From Rhynchopus sp. YZ270_cl-10 (lineage: Eukaryota > Euglenozoa > Diplonemea > Diplonemida > Diplonemidae), in contig OZ037901.1 of assembly GCA_964035575.1 (NCBI GenBank), forward strand, positions 806,001-870,000: a stretch of DNA of 64,000 nt. Reading direction: 5' to 3'. A program made the position numbers and the translations under genes. The notes beneath the pieces were generated by a model. That model searched no databases. It had not been told where the DNA came from and was given only the letters and a program-made list of their open reading frames with translations. Positions 30,145-40,079 of the stretch are shown here, piece after piece (the stretch's first letter is position 1; every line of letters starts with the position of its first letter).

Positions 30145-32059
30145 ATGAGCGAGGTGGAGATTCAAATCAACCAGGACTCTGCCGCCAAGGTAGAGCCGAA
30201 TTCTCCTGCAGGGACAGAACAGCAGAGTCTGTCTGTTTCAAAGCCTGCAGCGGCATTGAATAGTACTGGGGGGGCAAGCTCGGGGACAAATAACCGCAGC
30301 AAACGGAGTATGTTTGAACCTCAAGAGGCCGCACCACAGTCTCTCGGAAAACCTTCTGTGTCACGCAAACCCAGCACCGTAGTACCATCACGCAACACCA
30401 GCAGCCCAACCCCCTCCGCAGACCCAACCAGCCCCGGAAGCCGTCCCTCCGCAAAAGCGAAGACCCCCTGGGGAGACCAGCTCAAACCCCTCAAAAGAAC
30501 CGACTCGAATAAGTCATCTACCTCACGCCTTCCCCCTTCCTCCCCTGCTGGACCCATTACTGCTTCTCCTGTTTCTCCTAAGGAATCTGCTGCCGTTATG
30601 TCCCCTGTTGCAGTAAAGTCTCCTGTTGGAAGCAGAACCGGAAGTGTAATTGAAGTGAAAATTCCGGCAGGATCGGAGACAGGGTCGCAGGCTGGGGGAG
30701 GAGGAGGAGGAGGAGGAGGAGGGGGGTCTCAATCAGGTGAACCTGAAGCGAATATGTCCCGTCAAGGAAGCGCAGCGTCGAGAGGAGTGATGAGCAAGGC
30801 AGGGTCGTTCGTTCAGTCGCTTCTTGGCGCGAATTCTGATAAAGGCGATGCAGACGACGACCTCGCGGGGGTCGACTGGAAATTGACTGCAAAGACCCAC
30901 AACGAAACCATCGAAAAGCTCCGCTCTGATCTGGACCGCGAAAAATCCCGCACCGCAGAGCTGAACACCGAAAACCGGAGTCTCAAAGAAAAGGTCTCCG
31001 ACCTTGAACACCAGGTCCTCGAAGCAGCACATCACGACGAACCAAGCGAAAAGGAAGCTTCGGGTGGAGCGAAGAAAAGCAAGGCGCTCCTTGCGAAGAA
31101 GGACGCCCGCATCAAGGAGCTGGAGGTGCAGCTGCGGAGTGCTGCGGAACGGCGGGGGTCGACTGCAAGCGCATTTCCTGCCGACGTTGTTTCTAAGGCA
31201 CAAAGCGAGCAATCAGCCGCAGGGACGCGCCGCGAGATGAAGGAGAAGGAGCGGCGGATTTCGGAGCTCCAATCCGAGGTGGAGCGCCTCCACAGTGAGA
31301 AGGGGCGCACTGCTGCCGCGCCAGCTGGGGGCCAGATCGTTGCAGACCTGCGTGTCTCCGTACAGCAGAAGGACGTCCTCCTGCAGGAGGCGAAGGCCGC
31401 CATCAAAGCGCTCGAGACCAAGCTCCGCAACGCCCAGGAGGCCATCGTCTCTGCAACCGACTACGGCTGGGAGAACGACATCAAGCTTGCGCAGGCACGC
31501 CGTGCCCTCGCCTCCATCCTCGAACACCACTCCCCAGGGAGGCTGCGTGACACAAAGGGGTCCCCCTCTAGCCGCGCGGCGCAGGCAAAGAAATACGAAG
31601 AGCAGCGTGCACAGCTCGCAAGCCGCTTGGAGGACCTTGCGCAGGCGAAGGCGAAGGCGGTCAGTGAAGAGGACTATGCTGAGGCGCAGACGCTCCACAA
31701 GGCCATTGCGGAGCTCAAGGTATGTTCTTCTTCTTCTTCTTCTTCTTCCATTCCCTTTCGACACTTCAAAAACGTTGCATGCGTCACTGTGCCCCCTCTC
31801 TTCTTTCCCGCTCACCTCTCACCACTCACCACTCACCTTACAGGAACAGCTCGCAGCGCTGCCTGAGGGCAGAGGAAGCTCTGCGTCCCCCTCGCCCAGC
31901 CCCATGGGGGGCATGGTCCTTGCCCCAGCGTCCCCACAGCAGACAGGTGCACCCGCACCAGTGATAGTCGCCGCTGAGTCGCCGAAGTTCTCGCCAAACC
32001 GCTACGCAGTGAACACCAACTACGGGTACCGCAACGCAAGCAGGGGCGCTGCTGGCTAA
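30145..32059 (+). CDS. Coiled-coil protein with UVR-like motif (two exons)
   Basis: Model: join 30145-31719 and 31844-32059, 596 residues; the intron is phase 0. Residues 1-200 are Ser/Pro/Thr-rich and probably disordered, ending in a Gly run (about 186-195). Heptad-rich coiled coil covers about 250-450 (KTHNETIEKLRSDLDREKSR, then SLKEKVSDLEHQV). Around residues 488-530 a UVR-like motif is formed across the splice junction: LEDLAQAKAKAVSEEDYAEA, then QTLHKAIAELK joined to EQLAAL. The C-terminal ~60 residues are Pro/Ala-rich and end NASRGAAG. UVR motifs mediate helical protein contacts; the function here is unknown, though structural or cytoskeletal is plausible. Reading through the intron would break the UVR helix, which supports splicing. 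Confidence 0.85.
31720..31843 (+). other. Intron, 124 bp
   Basis: Begins GTATGTTC, ends CACCTTACAG, phase 0, contains a TTC repeat and a CTCACCACTCACC repeat. The downstream exon is open for 71 codons in the continuing frame. Confidence 0.88.
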
Positions 32060-32330
32060 AAAAAAATGTAAAATGCAACAGAGTCCTTTTTAGGTGCTTG
32101 AAAAGAGAGAGAAAAATAGCCTATCTTTTGTTGTATTTTCCCCCTTAGATGCTGCAGAGATGAGAAGGAAACTCATCTTTCCAAAAAAGAAATGTTTTTT
32201 TTTTTTTGTGTTATCTGGGATGAGTGGAGACAGTAATCTGTTCTTTTTTTTTTCCATTTGTATATTCCTTTCTCCCCTACCCCCAACTACCTTGTTTGTA
32301 AACGCCCTCCACTGTTTTATTTTTTCTTTT

Positions 32331-32378
32331 GGGTAACTAAGCACAGAGGCTTAGTCATCTAAAACTCAGGTTCATTTG
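32331..32378 (+). repeat. Hairpin motif A copy (variant)
   Basis: GGGTAACTAAGCACAGAGGC, TTAGTCATCTAAAACTCAGG, TTCATTTG. The stem extends one base further than usual (ACTAAGC/GCTTAGT), and the GGTTCAT box is displaced about 13 bases downstream. Confidence 0.65.
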
Positions 32379-32937
32379 ATTTTTAGTCTTTTTTTTTTTG
32401 CTTTTTTTTGTCGCTGCACAAATGCGTTGTCTTTTTTTTTGTGTCGCTCGTTTTCAGCACAAAATGATGAATGCATAACATAAATGAACGTTTTGTTTCC
32501 CTTCAAAACGTACCCTATTATATAAAGCAACCAAACGTTGAGGGTTTCCCCCCTTTAGGAAAGGCCCCAAGCATAGAGAGGAAGAGCATGAGAGAGGAGA
32601 AGAGAGGGATCGCCAGACAGGGAGAGAAGCGTTATAGTGTACGAAAAAACGGGGTTCATCAAAGTTTTTATGGTGTGGCAGTGGCAAAAATAGCTGGTTT
32701 CAGCTACACCATTTTATTTTTTCGTACAGTACCTTCTCCTGCTCCTCTGCCCCTGTCCTTTTTTTCTCCCCCTTCCTTGTGTTGGTTTGTTTGTTTGTTT
32801 GTTTGTTTTTTTTATGGGCAGAGCTTGTTTCATTGCAACAACAGGAGTGAACCTCGCTAAAACGCTTATAGAAAGATGTGTATCCACGCGAGGCACTCAT
32901 TCATCTTCCAACGTCTCTCTTTTCAATGCGGAGTGTT

Positions 32938-32985
32938 ATGTGCCTGCTGTCCCAGAGTCGTTTGTACTGATCAAACTTCACTTTG
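32938..32985 (+). repeat. Dispersed motif B copy
   Basis: TGTGCCTGCTGTCCCAGAGT, CGTTTGTACTGATCAAACTT, CACTTTG. It is preceded by GCACTCATTCATCTTCCAA of the related short motif. Confidence 0.7.
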
Positions 32986-33480
32986 TTTTCTTCTTTTCTT
33001 CCACCGTACGTACCTTTTTAAAACATTTCTTTGTTTGCACCTTACGCATAGCTCACAAAGCCACCCAATAAGAGCGTCCCTGTGTCTGCTCTTTTCCTTT
33101 TTTTATTGTGAATTATAAAACACCCATTTCTTCTCCACATACCCCTCTCTCCCAATGTACCTTCCACTCTCGCCCCCACAAGGGCTTCTTCCTTTAGGGA
33201 ACCTGCTTAAATACTTGTTCCAATTTTTTTGTGTCATTTTTTTTATTTTGTACCCACGAGACAGCTGAAAAGGCAGCAAAAAAAAAACCCTCCCCTCCAA
33301 ACATTTTTTACCCCCTCAAATAACCATTCTTACAATTCCTCCCCTCCTCTTCCTCCTCTCGGAATCTCATCTTATACTTCAGAAAAGAAAATACACCCGC
33401 ACGCCCCCTACTCCTCTTCTTCTCGATGCTGTGAGTATAGTTGTAGAAAAAAAAGACAGTTTTTTTTTTTTTTGGACGAA

Positions 33481-36062
33481 ATGTCAGATGACAATGGTAT
33501 CAGTCGTTCCGCCGCGTTGGCAAGGTTGAAGCAACAGGTGGATGAGATCCGGAGTGAGCTGAGCACGAAGGGGGCGGAGGTGGAGAGGAAGATCTTTGGG
33601 GGTGCGGTGCAGGCGCAGGGGACGCCGCCTGCGCATCCTGTGCGGCAGTCGCGGGATATGTCGCCAAGGAGAGTGGACGACGATGAGAGCATGACACCGC
33701 AGGCAGCAGATCTGTCCCCTCCACCGCCGCCGTCAGCAGCGATGGTGCTGCCGCAGCATCCAGGTAGTGTGACGGCAATGCCGCAGGAGGCAGGGCGTCA
33801 GGGTGTGCGTGGTGAGGCAGGGCGCATGCAAGGTGTGCAGTCGGCGCCGTCGTCGCCAGGTGCGCGTGAGGCGCATCTGCGCAGGCAGTTGGAAGACCAG
33901 CAGCGGCAGTTGGAGTTGTTCCAAAGCCAGATCGACAGTCAAAACAGCACAATGCTGCGGTTGAGTGCAAAGGTGGCGCAGGTGAGTCAGCAGGAGGGGT
34001 CTGCGGTGTCATGGGGGCAGCAGCAGCAGCAACAACAGCAACAACAGCAGCAACAGCAGCAACAGCAGCAGCAGCAGCAGCAGCAACACAACCACCAAAA
34101 CAACCAACGAACCTCTCCTGCACAGCAGATGTCTCCGCCAGTGCGTGGTGCGAGTGGTGCTGGTGCTGGTAGCATGGGTGTTGCAAACCGCTTCGACGCG
34201 CTCGCAGTGCTCTCGATGGAGCTGGAGGAGGTGCTGCGGATCTGTCCTGCGTTCAGGGTATGTGGGTAGTGAGGGGTGAGGGGATATGTTACATTGCGTT
34301 GACTATTTCTTAATTTACAGCGAAACTTCGAAGGCTGCAACGCAGCGCGACGCTCCGAGATCCGTGCCTCCTGGGGGACCAGCGCAGCCTGGCTCACACC
34401 GCTTCTGCAGGACTGCTGGCAGCAGGACAACTTTGCTCCGGTAATGTGAACCCTTTCCCCCCCTCTAATATATAGCACCTGCTGTACCAATGAAGTGTCC
34501 GCTCACCACGCGAGTGTTTTGCACTTTCAACTTTTTTCCAATTTATTTCTCCCTGAAAAACCTACACAAACCCACAGCTCGGCTACCCAGCACGCCAGGA
34601 AAAACCTCGGTCGCTCATCCCTGCGACACACAGCGTCACAGTGGACCTCCCACAACACGACGTTTCGCCACTACCACCACCACCGCCACCACTGCCCGCA
34701 CACACAGAACACAACCACCACACCGCACCACACATCCACCCGGCATCTATCTCCCCACCAAGGAACCCCATTGGGTTGGCATCAGGACCGCACCCCGTGC
34801 ACCCTGTGCACCCGCAGTCCCCAAATGCACTGCAGGATTCAGCCCTGTTGAGTACCGCACACAGCACAGCAGAGCTTTCCCCAAGGGTACTGTACACGGG
34901 GGAAGATTCTGAGCTGCAGCACCAACAACGCGGTGCGACGTACATCCAAAATGCGTTTATCAGTCATTATGACCGGCAGGGTGGTGCGAACGCTACCCAA
35001 AACGACCACCAACAACAGCAACACCAACAGCCCCAACAACACCAACAACACCAGGGCCAGCACCCCCAGCAGCAGCAGCCGCTCCCCCAGCAACAACACC
35101 ACCACCAGCCCCAACACCAACAACAGCAACCCCGCAGCCACAGCACCACTGCCATCGAACAAGGCATCGCAGATGAAATCGCCTCCCGCGCCCCTCCTCA
35201 AACCGAATACACTGAGTACGTCCAGGACGAGAACCGAGCTTTGCGTCAACGATGCGGTGAGATGCAGAATGCGATTGAAGCACTTGACGCACAGTGCATT
35301 GAATGGCAAGAAGCTGCAGAAAGCGTCCGCCTTGAAGTCACCGAGCTGCGAGCCGCTGCAGCACAGTCGCAGCAGGAGGCGGAGCAGACGCACTCTGCAG
35401 CCACCTCTGCTGGGGAACGCTTTCGCGAAGAACGCATTCAATCGGAACGCGCTCTGAACGACGCCCTCAACACCGCCTCTGCTACACAACAGCGCCTCAA
35501 CCAGACCGCCGACCGCAACGAAGAACTCTCTGCACTGCTCTCCATGCGCGACGCACGCATCAACGAAATGGAACGCAGTGCGCACCTCGCCGCCGAAACG
35601 CTCACCCGCAGGGAGGCAGAGATCCGCGACAAGGAGCACCTCCTCACCGCTCAGGGCACAGAACTCCTCGAACTCCGTGCCCGCCTTTCCGTCATGCAGT
35701 CACCCCCACCACAACCACATCCGATCCCCGTCCACATCGCATACCCAGACGAACCGCCAATGCTACCAATGCAACCCTTCCCCCCAGGTGTCCCTATCTC
35801 ACCCACAAATGGTGGCCTCATATCTGCATCGCCGTATGCATTGGACCAGAGGCAGGGGTATACGGCTGGGGGTTATATAGGGGGTGTGGTTGGTGGTGGT
35901 GGTGGAGGTGGTGGTGGTGGAGGTGGTGGTGGTGGTGTGTTGCCCGTAGGTGTGGGTGTCGGGGGGGTGGTAGCGCCAGTGTCGCCTGTGATGCAGCGTT
36001 CCTATGGGTCGAGACTGCAGGAGTTGGTTGCACGGAGGAAGATGGAGGCGAATGCACCATAG
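33481..36062 (+). CDS. Q/H-rich coiled-coil protein (three exons)
   Basis: Model: join 33481-34257, 34321-34440 and 34578-36062, 793 residues, both introns phase 0. Exon 1 has a short coiled coil (MSDDNGISRSAALARLKQQV onward), a second one (about 120-165, REAHLRRQLEDQQRQLELFQ) and a Gln run (about 180-203) coded by mixed CAG/CAA. The segment spanning the exon 1/2/3 joints (EVLRICPAFRRNFEGCN ... LLQDCWQQDNFAPLGYP) is the most ordered part. Exon 3 has Pro and His-rich DNA-repeat-coded stretches, Gln/His repeats (about 420-470), a long coiled coil (about 490-680, ending near LLELRARLSVMQS) and a poly-Gly run near the C-terminus before LQELVARRKMEANAP. A scaffold or cytoskeletal role is possible, but no family is recognised. 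Confidence 0.82.
34258..34320 (+). other. Intron, 63 bp
   Basis: GTATGTGGG at the 5' end, CTTAATTTACAG at the 3' end, phase 0. It contains in-frame stops and is the shortest intron in the window. Confidence 0.85.
34441..34577 (+). other. Intron, 137 bp
   Basis: GTAATGTGAACC at the 5' end and CAAACCCACAG at the 3' end, phase 0. It carries stops in the incoming frame, and the downstream exon is open from 34578 to 36062. The 5' site is GTAATG rather than GTATG. Confidence 0.75.
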
Positions 36063-36801
36063 TTTTTTTTTTTTCCTTCTAAAAAAAATGGAGGGGAACA
36101 AAATGGTAGTATTATTCAAAGATTGAAGGACCTCTTAGTTGATGAGGGTGCTTTAAGTTGTGGCAAAAAAATTAAGCAAAAAAAAGCATCGTTGGATAGG
36201 TGATGTGTCAATGTGTCAATGCAACAAAAAGTGTGGTGAAAAAAAAGATATACGAACGGGAAAAAAGAAGATGTGATGGAGGGGTGGAAGGGATGAGACA
36301 AAACTGTATTAGATTTTTTTTTGTGTTTTTCAATTATTATTACCAAGGCTGGTGTTACCGAACAACTATCAAGAACATGGCAAGGACATGTCGATATAGG
36401 CCCCCCTCCGGAACACCAGAAGTGCCTCATTTTATTTGGTGTATTAGATTTTGTTCTGCACACTTGTTCCCACAGAGGCATTGTTGCACCATTCAAAAAT
36501 TCATTTTATTCCACCATTTTTTTTGTATTGTTTCTAGAGTAGGATTTTTTTTGATAGAAATCCGAACCCTCCCTCCCTCCCTCCCCCCCTCAGTTTTTAG
36601 TTTCGCCATTAAAAAAAATCTTCCTTCACCGGCTGACTACCGCACCGTGCACCTCCCCACCTCCCCACTCCTATGCCTAGGAAAAAAAAAAATACCCCTC
36701 CTCCTCCCTTACACAAAAAAAAGCCCCCTTTTTTTCTTCATCTTCTCTTTGCTTTTCTTTTCTCCTCTTCCTCCCCCCTCTATTTATACCCTACCTACCC
36801 C
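36063..36801. other. Intergenic, nothing recognised beyond low complexity
   Basis: Contains a segment at about 36370-36425 (GGACATGTCGATATAGGCCC, CCCTCCGGAACACCAG) that resembles 27490-27525, and C/T-rich tracts before the next ATG. Confidence 0.55.
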
Positions 36802-37581
36802 ATGGAAGATGGTGCCCACCATCGTACTGTCAGAGTCCTGGTAATGGGGGATAGTGGAGTAGGAAAGAGCGAATTTGTGAGCGAACTCTGTGGCATGAGC
36901 AAGGCGACGAAAGGGGGCACCGGACTGCAGGCGTGGGTCAGCGTGGAAGGGGGGCTGGGAGGGACGAAGGATGTCATTGAATTTGTCGAACTCTGTGGGG
37001 ACACCAGCTACCACAAGAGTGTACGGTGGCCGATGTACAAGAACGTGGATGCAGTTATTTTGGTTTACGACCTTACCGACGATTCGTCTGCCTTCTCTTT
37101 AAAACAATGGCAAAGTAGTTTTGACGATTATACTGCAGAGCAAAGCAACACCGTAGGTCTCCAGCATGACGTCGAAGCAATGTCGGCGCGGACTGCGGTG
37201 CCAGAGTCTTTGAGAACCAGAGGAGGGGGGAGAAGTTGTGTTGCGTCGCCTCAAGCAATTCCGATTTTGGTGGTAGGGACGCACAGCGATGCGGTGCAAC
37301 GAACCCGGCGGAACCATGTGTCAATTTGGCGGAAAATTTCCCGCACGCTGCTTGCATTTCAACGGACCATGGCGTCGATTCTCCGGCAGGTTCTGTTCCT
37401 CCCGATGCCGTCCTTTCTGTTCTCTGCTGGAGAAAAGGAGCAGGTCCTCGAGGAATTAAAATCAAGAAATACCCACTTCATGGAGTACTCATCGCAATCA
37501 AAAGAGGATAAACCCGAAAGGCTTCAAGAGGCCAAGGAGTTTTTGAGTACGTTGTTAGAGAGCGTGCATCCCACGATATAG
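36802..37581 (+). CDS. RABL3-like small GTPase
   Basis: 259 residues from the ATG at 36802; the in-frame extension upstream is C/T-rich leader. The P-loop GDSGVGKS (16-23) is perfect, and VILVYDLTDDSS (85-96) is the Rab-type strand and loop. The switch II position reads CGDTSYHKS instead of WDxxGQ, and the G4 box is GTHSD (159-163) instead of NKxD, with EYSSQ (228-232) as G5. No C-terminal prenylation Cys is present. These departures, plus the long insert before G4, resemble the RABL3/LIP1 branch, which also lacks the lipid tail. RABL3 acts in small-GTPase trafficking (Ras/Rac prenylation contacts in animals). The loss of the catalytic Gln suggests slow or no GTP hydrolysis. It could also be another atypical Rab-like protein. 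Confidence 0.8.
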   Translation: MEDGAHHRTVRVLVMGDSGVGKSEFVSELCGMSKATKGGTGLQAWVSVEGGLGGTKDVIEFVELCGDTSYHKSVRWPMYKNVDAVILVYDLTDDSSAFSLKQWQSSFDDYTAEQSNTVGLQHDVEAMSARTAVPESLRTRGGGRSCVASPQAIPILVVGTHSDAVQRTRRNHVSIWRKISRTLLAFQRTMASILRQVLFLPMPSFLFSAGEKEQVLEELKSRNTHFMEYSSQSKEDKPERLQEAKEFLSTLLESVHPTI

Positions 37582-38194
37582 AGGAGGGGGTGGAGGGGGA
37601 TGGGGTTGGAAAAAGAAATGAGATGGATGATATTTTGTGTTCCGTTTTCATCTCAAAAAAAGAGAAAATCCCCTGTAGAGAGGGAGAGAGAGAGAGAAGT
37701 AAAAAATAAAAATAAAATTAGCCTTTCGGGCGACTTTGTTGTACAGAACCCCGTCCTCGGACAGGGTGATTGTCGAAACTACAAAAAGACAGTGGAGATT
37801 GCACAACTGTGGCAACACAACCGAGGCAACTACACTACTCCAACAATTTTTCAAAAAAAAAAAAAAAAAAAAAAAAAAAAGATTAAATTCATTAGGGCCA
37901 TTAGAGCCGCTACTTTAGTGTACAGTACAAAAAACCCCGTTTTCTGTCCTCGGGGGGGTTTTTTTTTTGTAATATTTTTGTGTAATATCAGAAACCAATC
38001 TACTGAAGTTTCAACTTGTGCACGAAGCATTTTACTTTTCTTTTCTACGTTTTGCAAAACACACAACATAAAAAGAAAGATGGGACCATTTTTGTTGATC
38101 CCTCACCATATACTATGAATTTATTGATTGCATATGATGAAAATACTTTTTTGTTTTATTGTAGATTAGGATCACATGGTTGAGGGGTCCACCC

Positions 38195-38265
38195 CCCCGG
38201 TGTATTGAATACCAAGGTACACTGTTTCACGAGAGGGCTTTCGTTTGAAGATATCTCCTACGCCC
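38195..38265 (+). repeat. Dispersed motif C copy
   Basis: CCCCCGGTGTATTGAATACC, AAGGTACACTGTTTCACGAG, AGGGCTTTCGTTTGAAG. Confidence 0.7.
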
Positions 38266-38673
38266 TGCTTGCATTTCAAGCCAAAAATAGGGAATCAAGA
38301 GAATCAAGAAGTGTTGTGTGTTTTTAGGAAGGGGGGGACGTATGTCTGTCTATGCTCATCAAGGTGTACTATCCCCCTCCTACTCCATCCCGATGAAGGG
38401 GAAGAATAAAAATTAGTGAACAATTTTTTTTTTTAATGTGGCAGGGTCCACAACGATTGCTGGGGGGTTTTTTTTAAGTGACACAGGCGCGTGAGAGGTT
38501 CAGAGATCGTCTTACCAAAATTTTATCTTTTCCCCCCTGCATTCATTGAGATGAGCAACTAACTATCATTCATGTGCATGCGAGAGTGAGAGCCATCTGT
38601 AATGCAATGCATTGCCCCCTTTGTTTCGCTGTCACAAGAGAGGGCTGTGTATTTCAAGTTATGTTTTGTTGTA

Positions 38674-38704
38674 ATGTTGACTAAGCAAAGAGTCTTAGGT
38701 TAAT
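38674..38704 (+). repeat. Hairpin motif A copy (diverged)
   Basis: ATGTTGACTAAGCAAAGAGT then CTTAGGTTAATTG. It directly follows a motif C fragment (GAGAGGGCTGTGTATTTCAA). Confidence 0.65.
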
Positions 38705-38880
38705 TGGGATGAGATTTTTGACTAAGAGTGACTGTCTGAATGGCGGCTACTAAACCAAACAGATTTTCAAAAAAAAAAAAAGCTTTTTTTTTGCCATTTT
38801 TGCCCCCAAAAAGGAATAGAGAGGAGAGGGGCATGTTGGTGTCACCACACTCTATCTTGCGCACTACACCATCCCCAAGC

Positions 38881-38925
38881 GGGGGTCAGCCCAGCCGTTT
38901 TCTGTAACGCTCTAGGCTGACCCCC
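38881..38925. ncRNA. Possible structured RNA hairpin
   Basis: GGGGGTCAGCC (38881-38891) and GGCTGACCCCC (38915-38925) pair perfectly over 11 bases around a 23-base loop containing AGCCGTTTTCTGTAACGCTC. The stem is GC-rich in AT-rich surroundings. No promoter or family is recognised; it may equally be a small inverted-repeat insertion. Confidence 0.35.
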
Positions 38926-39194
38926 TATAATCTCCGATTCTCTCTTTTTTTTTTAAAATGTATGAGGCGTTTGCACTTTCAACTTCTCTTTTTTTATGGT
39001 ATTGGTGTGCTCAGTAGCACTGTACTGGAATTTTGGTCGGGACCTGTCAGGGACCTGTCAAATGCCGGTGTTTTGGGGCATGCACGTACACAACGCATTC
39101 GCATACAATACAGTACAGGATTTTGTTTTGATATCCCCCAAAGACCTGTCAGAATAGCCCATTTATGAGCACCATTTATGCTAATGAAGTGCTC

Positions 39195-39290
39195 TCTGGG
39201 GTTCAATAACCAGTGGGAACCAGTGTCCACGTCCGCCGATGAACGGCGAGACGTTTGCACTTTTCAACTTTTCTTTTTCTAACCCAAAAA
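39195..39290 (+). repeat. Dispersed motif B copy (long form)
   Basis: CTGGGGTTCAATAACCAGTG corresponds to the hairpin head of the 17059 copy, followed by CCAGTGTCCACGTCCG and GAGACGTTTGCACTTTTCAA. It shows that the head and tail blocks belong to one unit. Confidence 0.7.
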
Positions 39291-39438
39291 AAGCAAAGGT
39301 GTTTATCGCATCTCTCCGTCCTATGTCTTAGTCAAGCCCCCTCATAAATCGATAAACCAGCGTACGATGTGCACCTCCTTGTGACACATTCATCTTTCAA
39401 GTTTTCCTGTCTGCCCTCTGTATGGTTTTCTCTTCTCG

Positions 39439-39475
39439 ATGACTAGGCACGTGAGGCTTAGGTTATCTGACCAGC
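39439..39475 (+). repeat. Hairpin motif A copy
   Basis: GATGACTAGGCACGTGAGGC, TTAGGTTATCTGACCAG. One stem base is changed. Confidence 0.7.
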
Positions 39476-39828
39476 TTTTTGTGTCGTTCTATTTGCGTTG
39501 TTCGTAGGTGAGGGGGTGAAGTGGGGAGGGGACGTCTTTCAACAATAAGAAATGGGGGTTGTCTGGCCCATTGCGGCCACCAGCCGTTACCCAATTATTT
39601 TAAGATGTGGATGTGATGCATGTTCATCTTTCAAGTTTTTTTTCCCCCTCTCTTTTTCAGAGGTCTGCTCGTGTTGTTTGTTTGGGGGTGAGAAGTTCCT
39701 GGTATTTTGCATTTCGCGAAATGACTCAAACAAACAAAATGTAACATGAAATAAAATAAAATAAAAGAGATATTGTTGACCAGCCTGTTGCGGTGGAAGG
39801 CTTGCTGCAACGCTTGGCAGACAATTTG

Positions 39829-39863
39829 GGTGACTAAGCAGAGGCTTTCGGTTTATCTTACAA
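39829..39863 (+). repeat. Hairpin motif A copy
   Basis: GGTGACTAAGCAGAGGCTTT, CGGTTTATCTTAC. It lies about 215 bases upstream of the first phosphatase start codon. Confidence 0.7.
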
Positions 39864-40009
39864 TTTCTCTCTTGTGTGTGTGTAGAGTGCAAAAACACTT
39901 AGGGCAGAGCATGCAAGCTGCGTCTTCTGTCCTCTCTTTCGTTCCTTTCGTCTGTCTTCTGTTTCTGGATTTGGTGTACTTTTAGCCTGTTACAAAGAAA
40001 AAAAAAAGG

Positions 40010-40079
40010 TTTTGTGTTTTGAATAGTATGTTCTACCCAGCCAAACCCCAGTCACAACCACAGATATAAAGAACGCACA
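40010..40079 (+). promoter_or_regulatory. Conserved upstream region of phosphatase 1
   Basis: About 70 bases immediately before the ATG are almost identical to the region before phosphatase 2 (42565-42634): TTTGAATAGTATGTTCTACC, CAGCCAAACCCCAGTCACAA and AGATATAAAGAACGCACA. Because further upstream the two loci differ, the block probably holds the core promoter and a very short 5' leader. The TATAAAG lies only about 10 bases before the start codon. Confidence 0.6.

Larger units (their letters stand above)
32060..33480. other. Intergenic; motif A and B copies
   Basis: Motif A variant at 32331-32378, motif B at 32938-32985, a GTTT repeat at 32785-32809, and a C/T-rich leader before 33481. No gene is supported. 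Confidence 0.6.
37582..40079. other. 2.5 kb gene-free region with repeats
   Basis: Contains a CCTCGGACAGGGTGATTGTCG hairpin-type unit (about 37750), motif C fragments (38195-38265, 38625-38662), motif A at 38467-38515, 38674-38704, 39439-39475 and 39829-39863, motif B (38963-38997 and 39195-39290), an 11-bp hairpin at 38881-38925, and two GACACATTCATCTTTCAAG-type units (about 39385 and 39622). No gene is supported. Confidence 0.6.

Noticed and set aside
33500-34186. Minus-strand Ala-rich frame opposite the Gln-run gene
   Set aside because: Antisense of CAG/CAA repeats always gives long Ala, Val or Cys frames; the spliced + strand model is far better supported.
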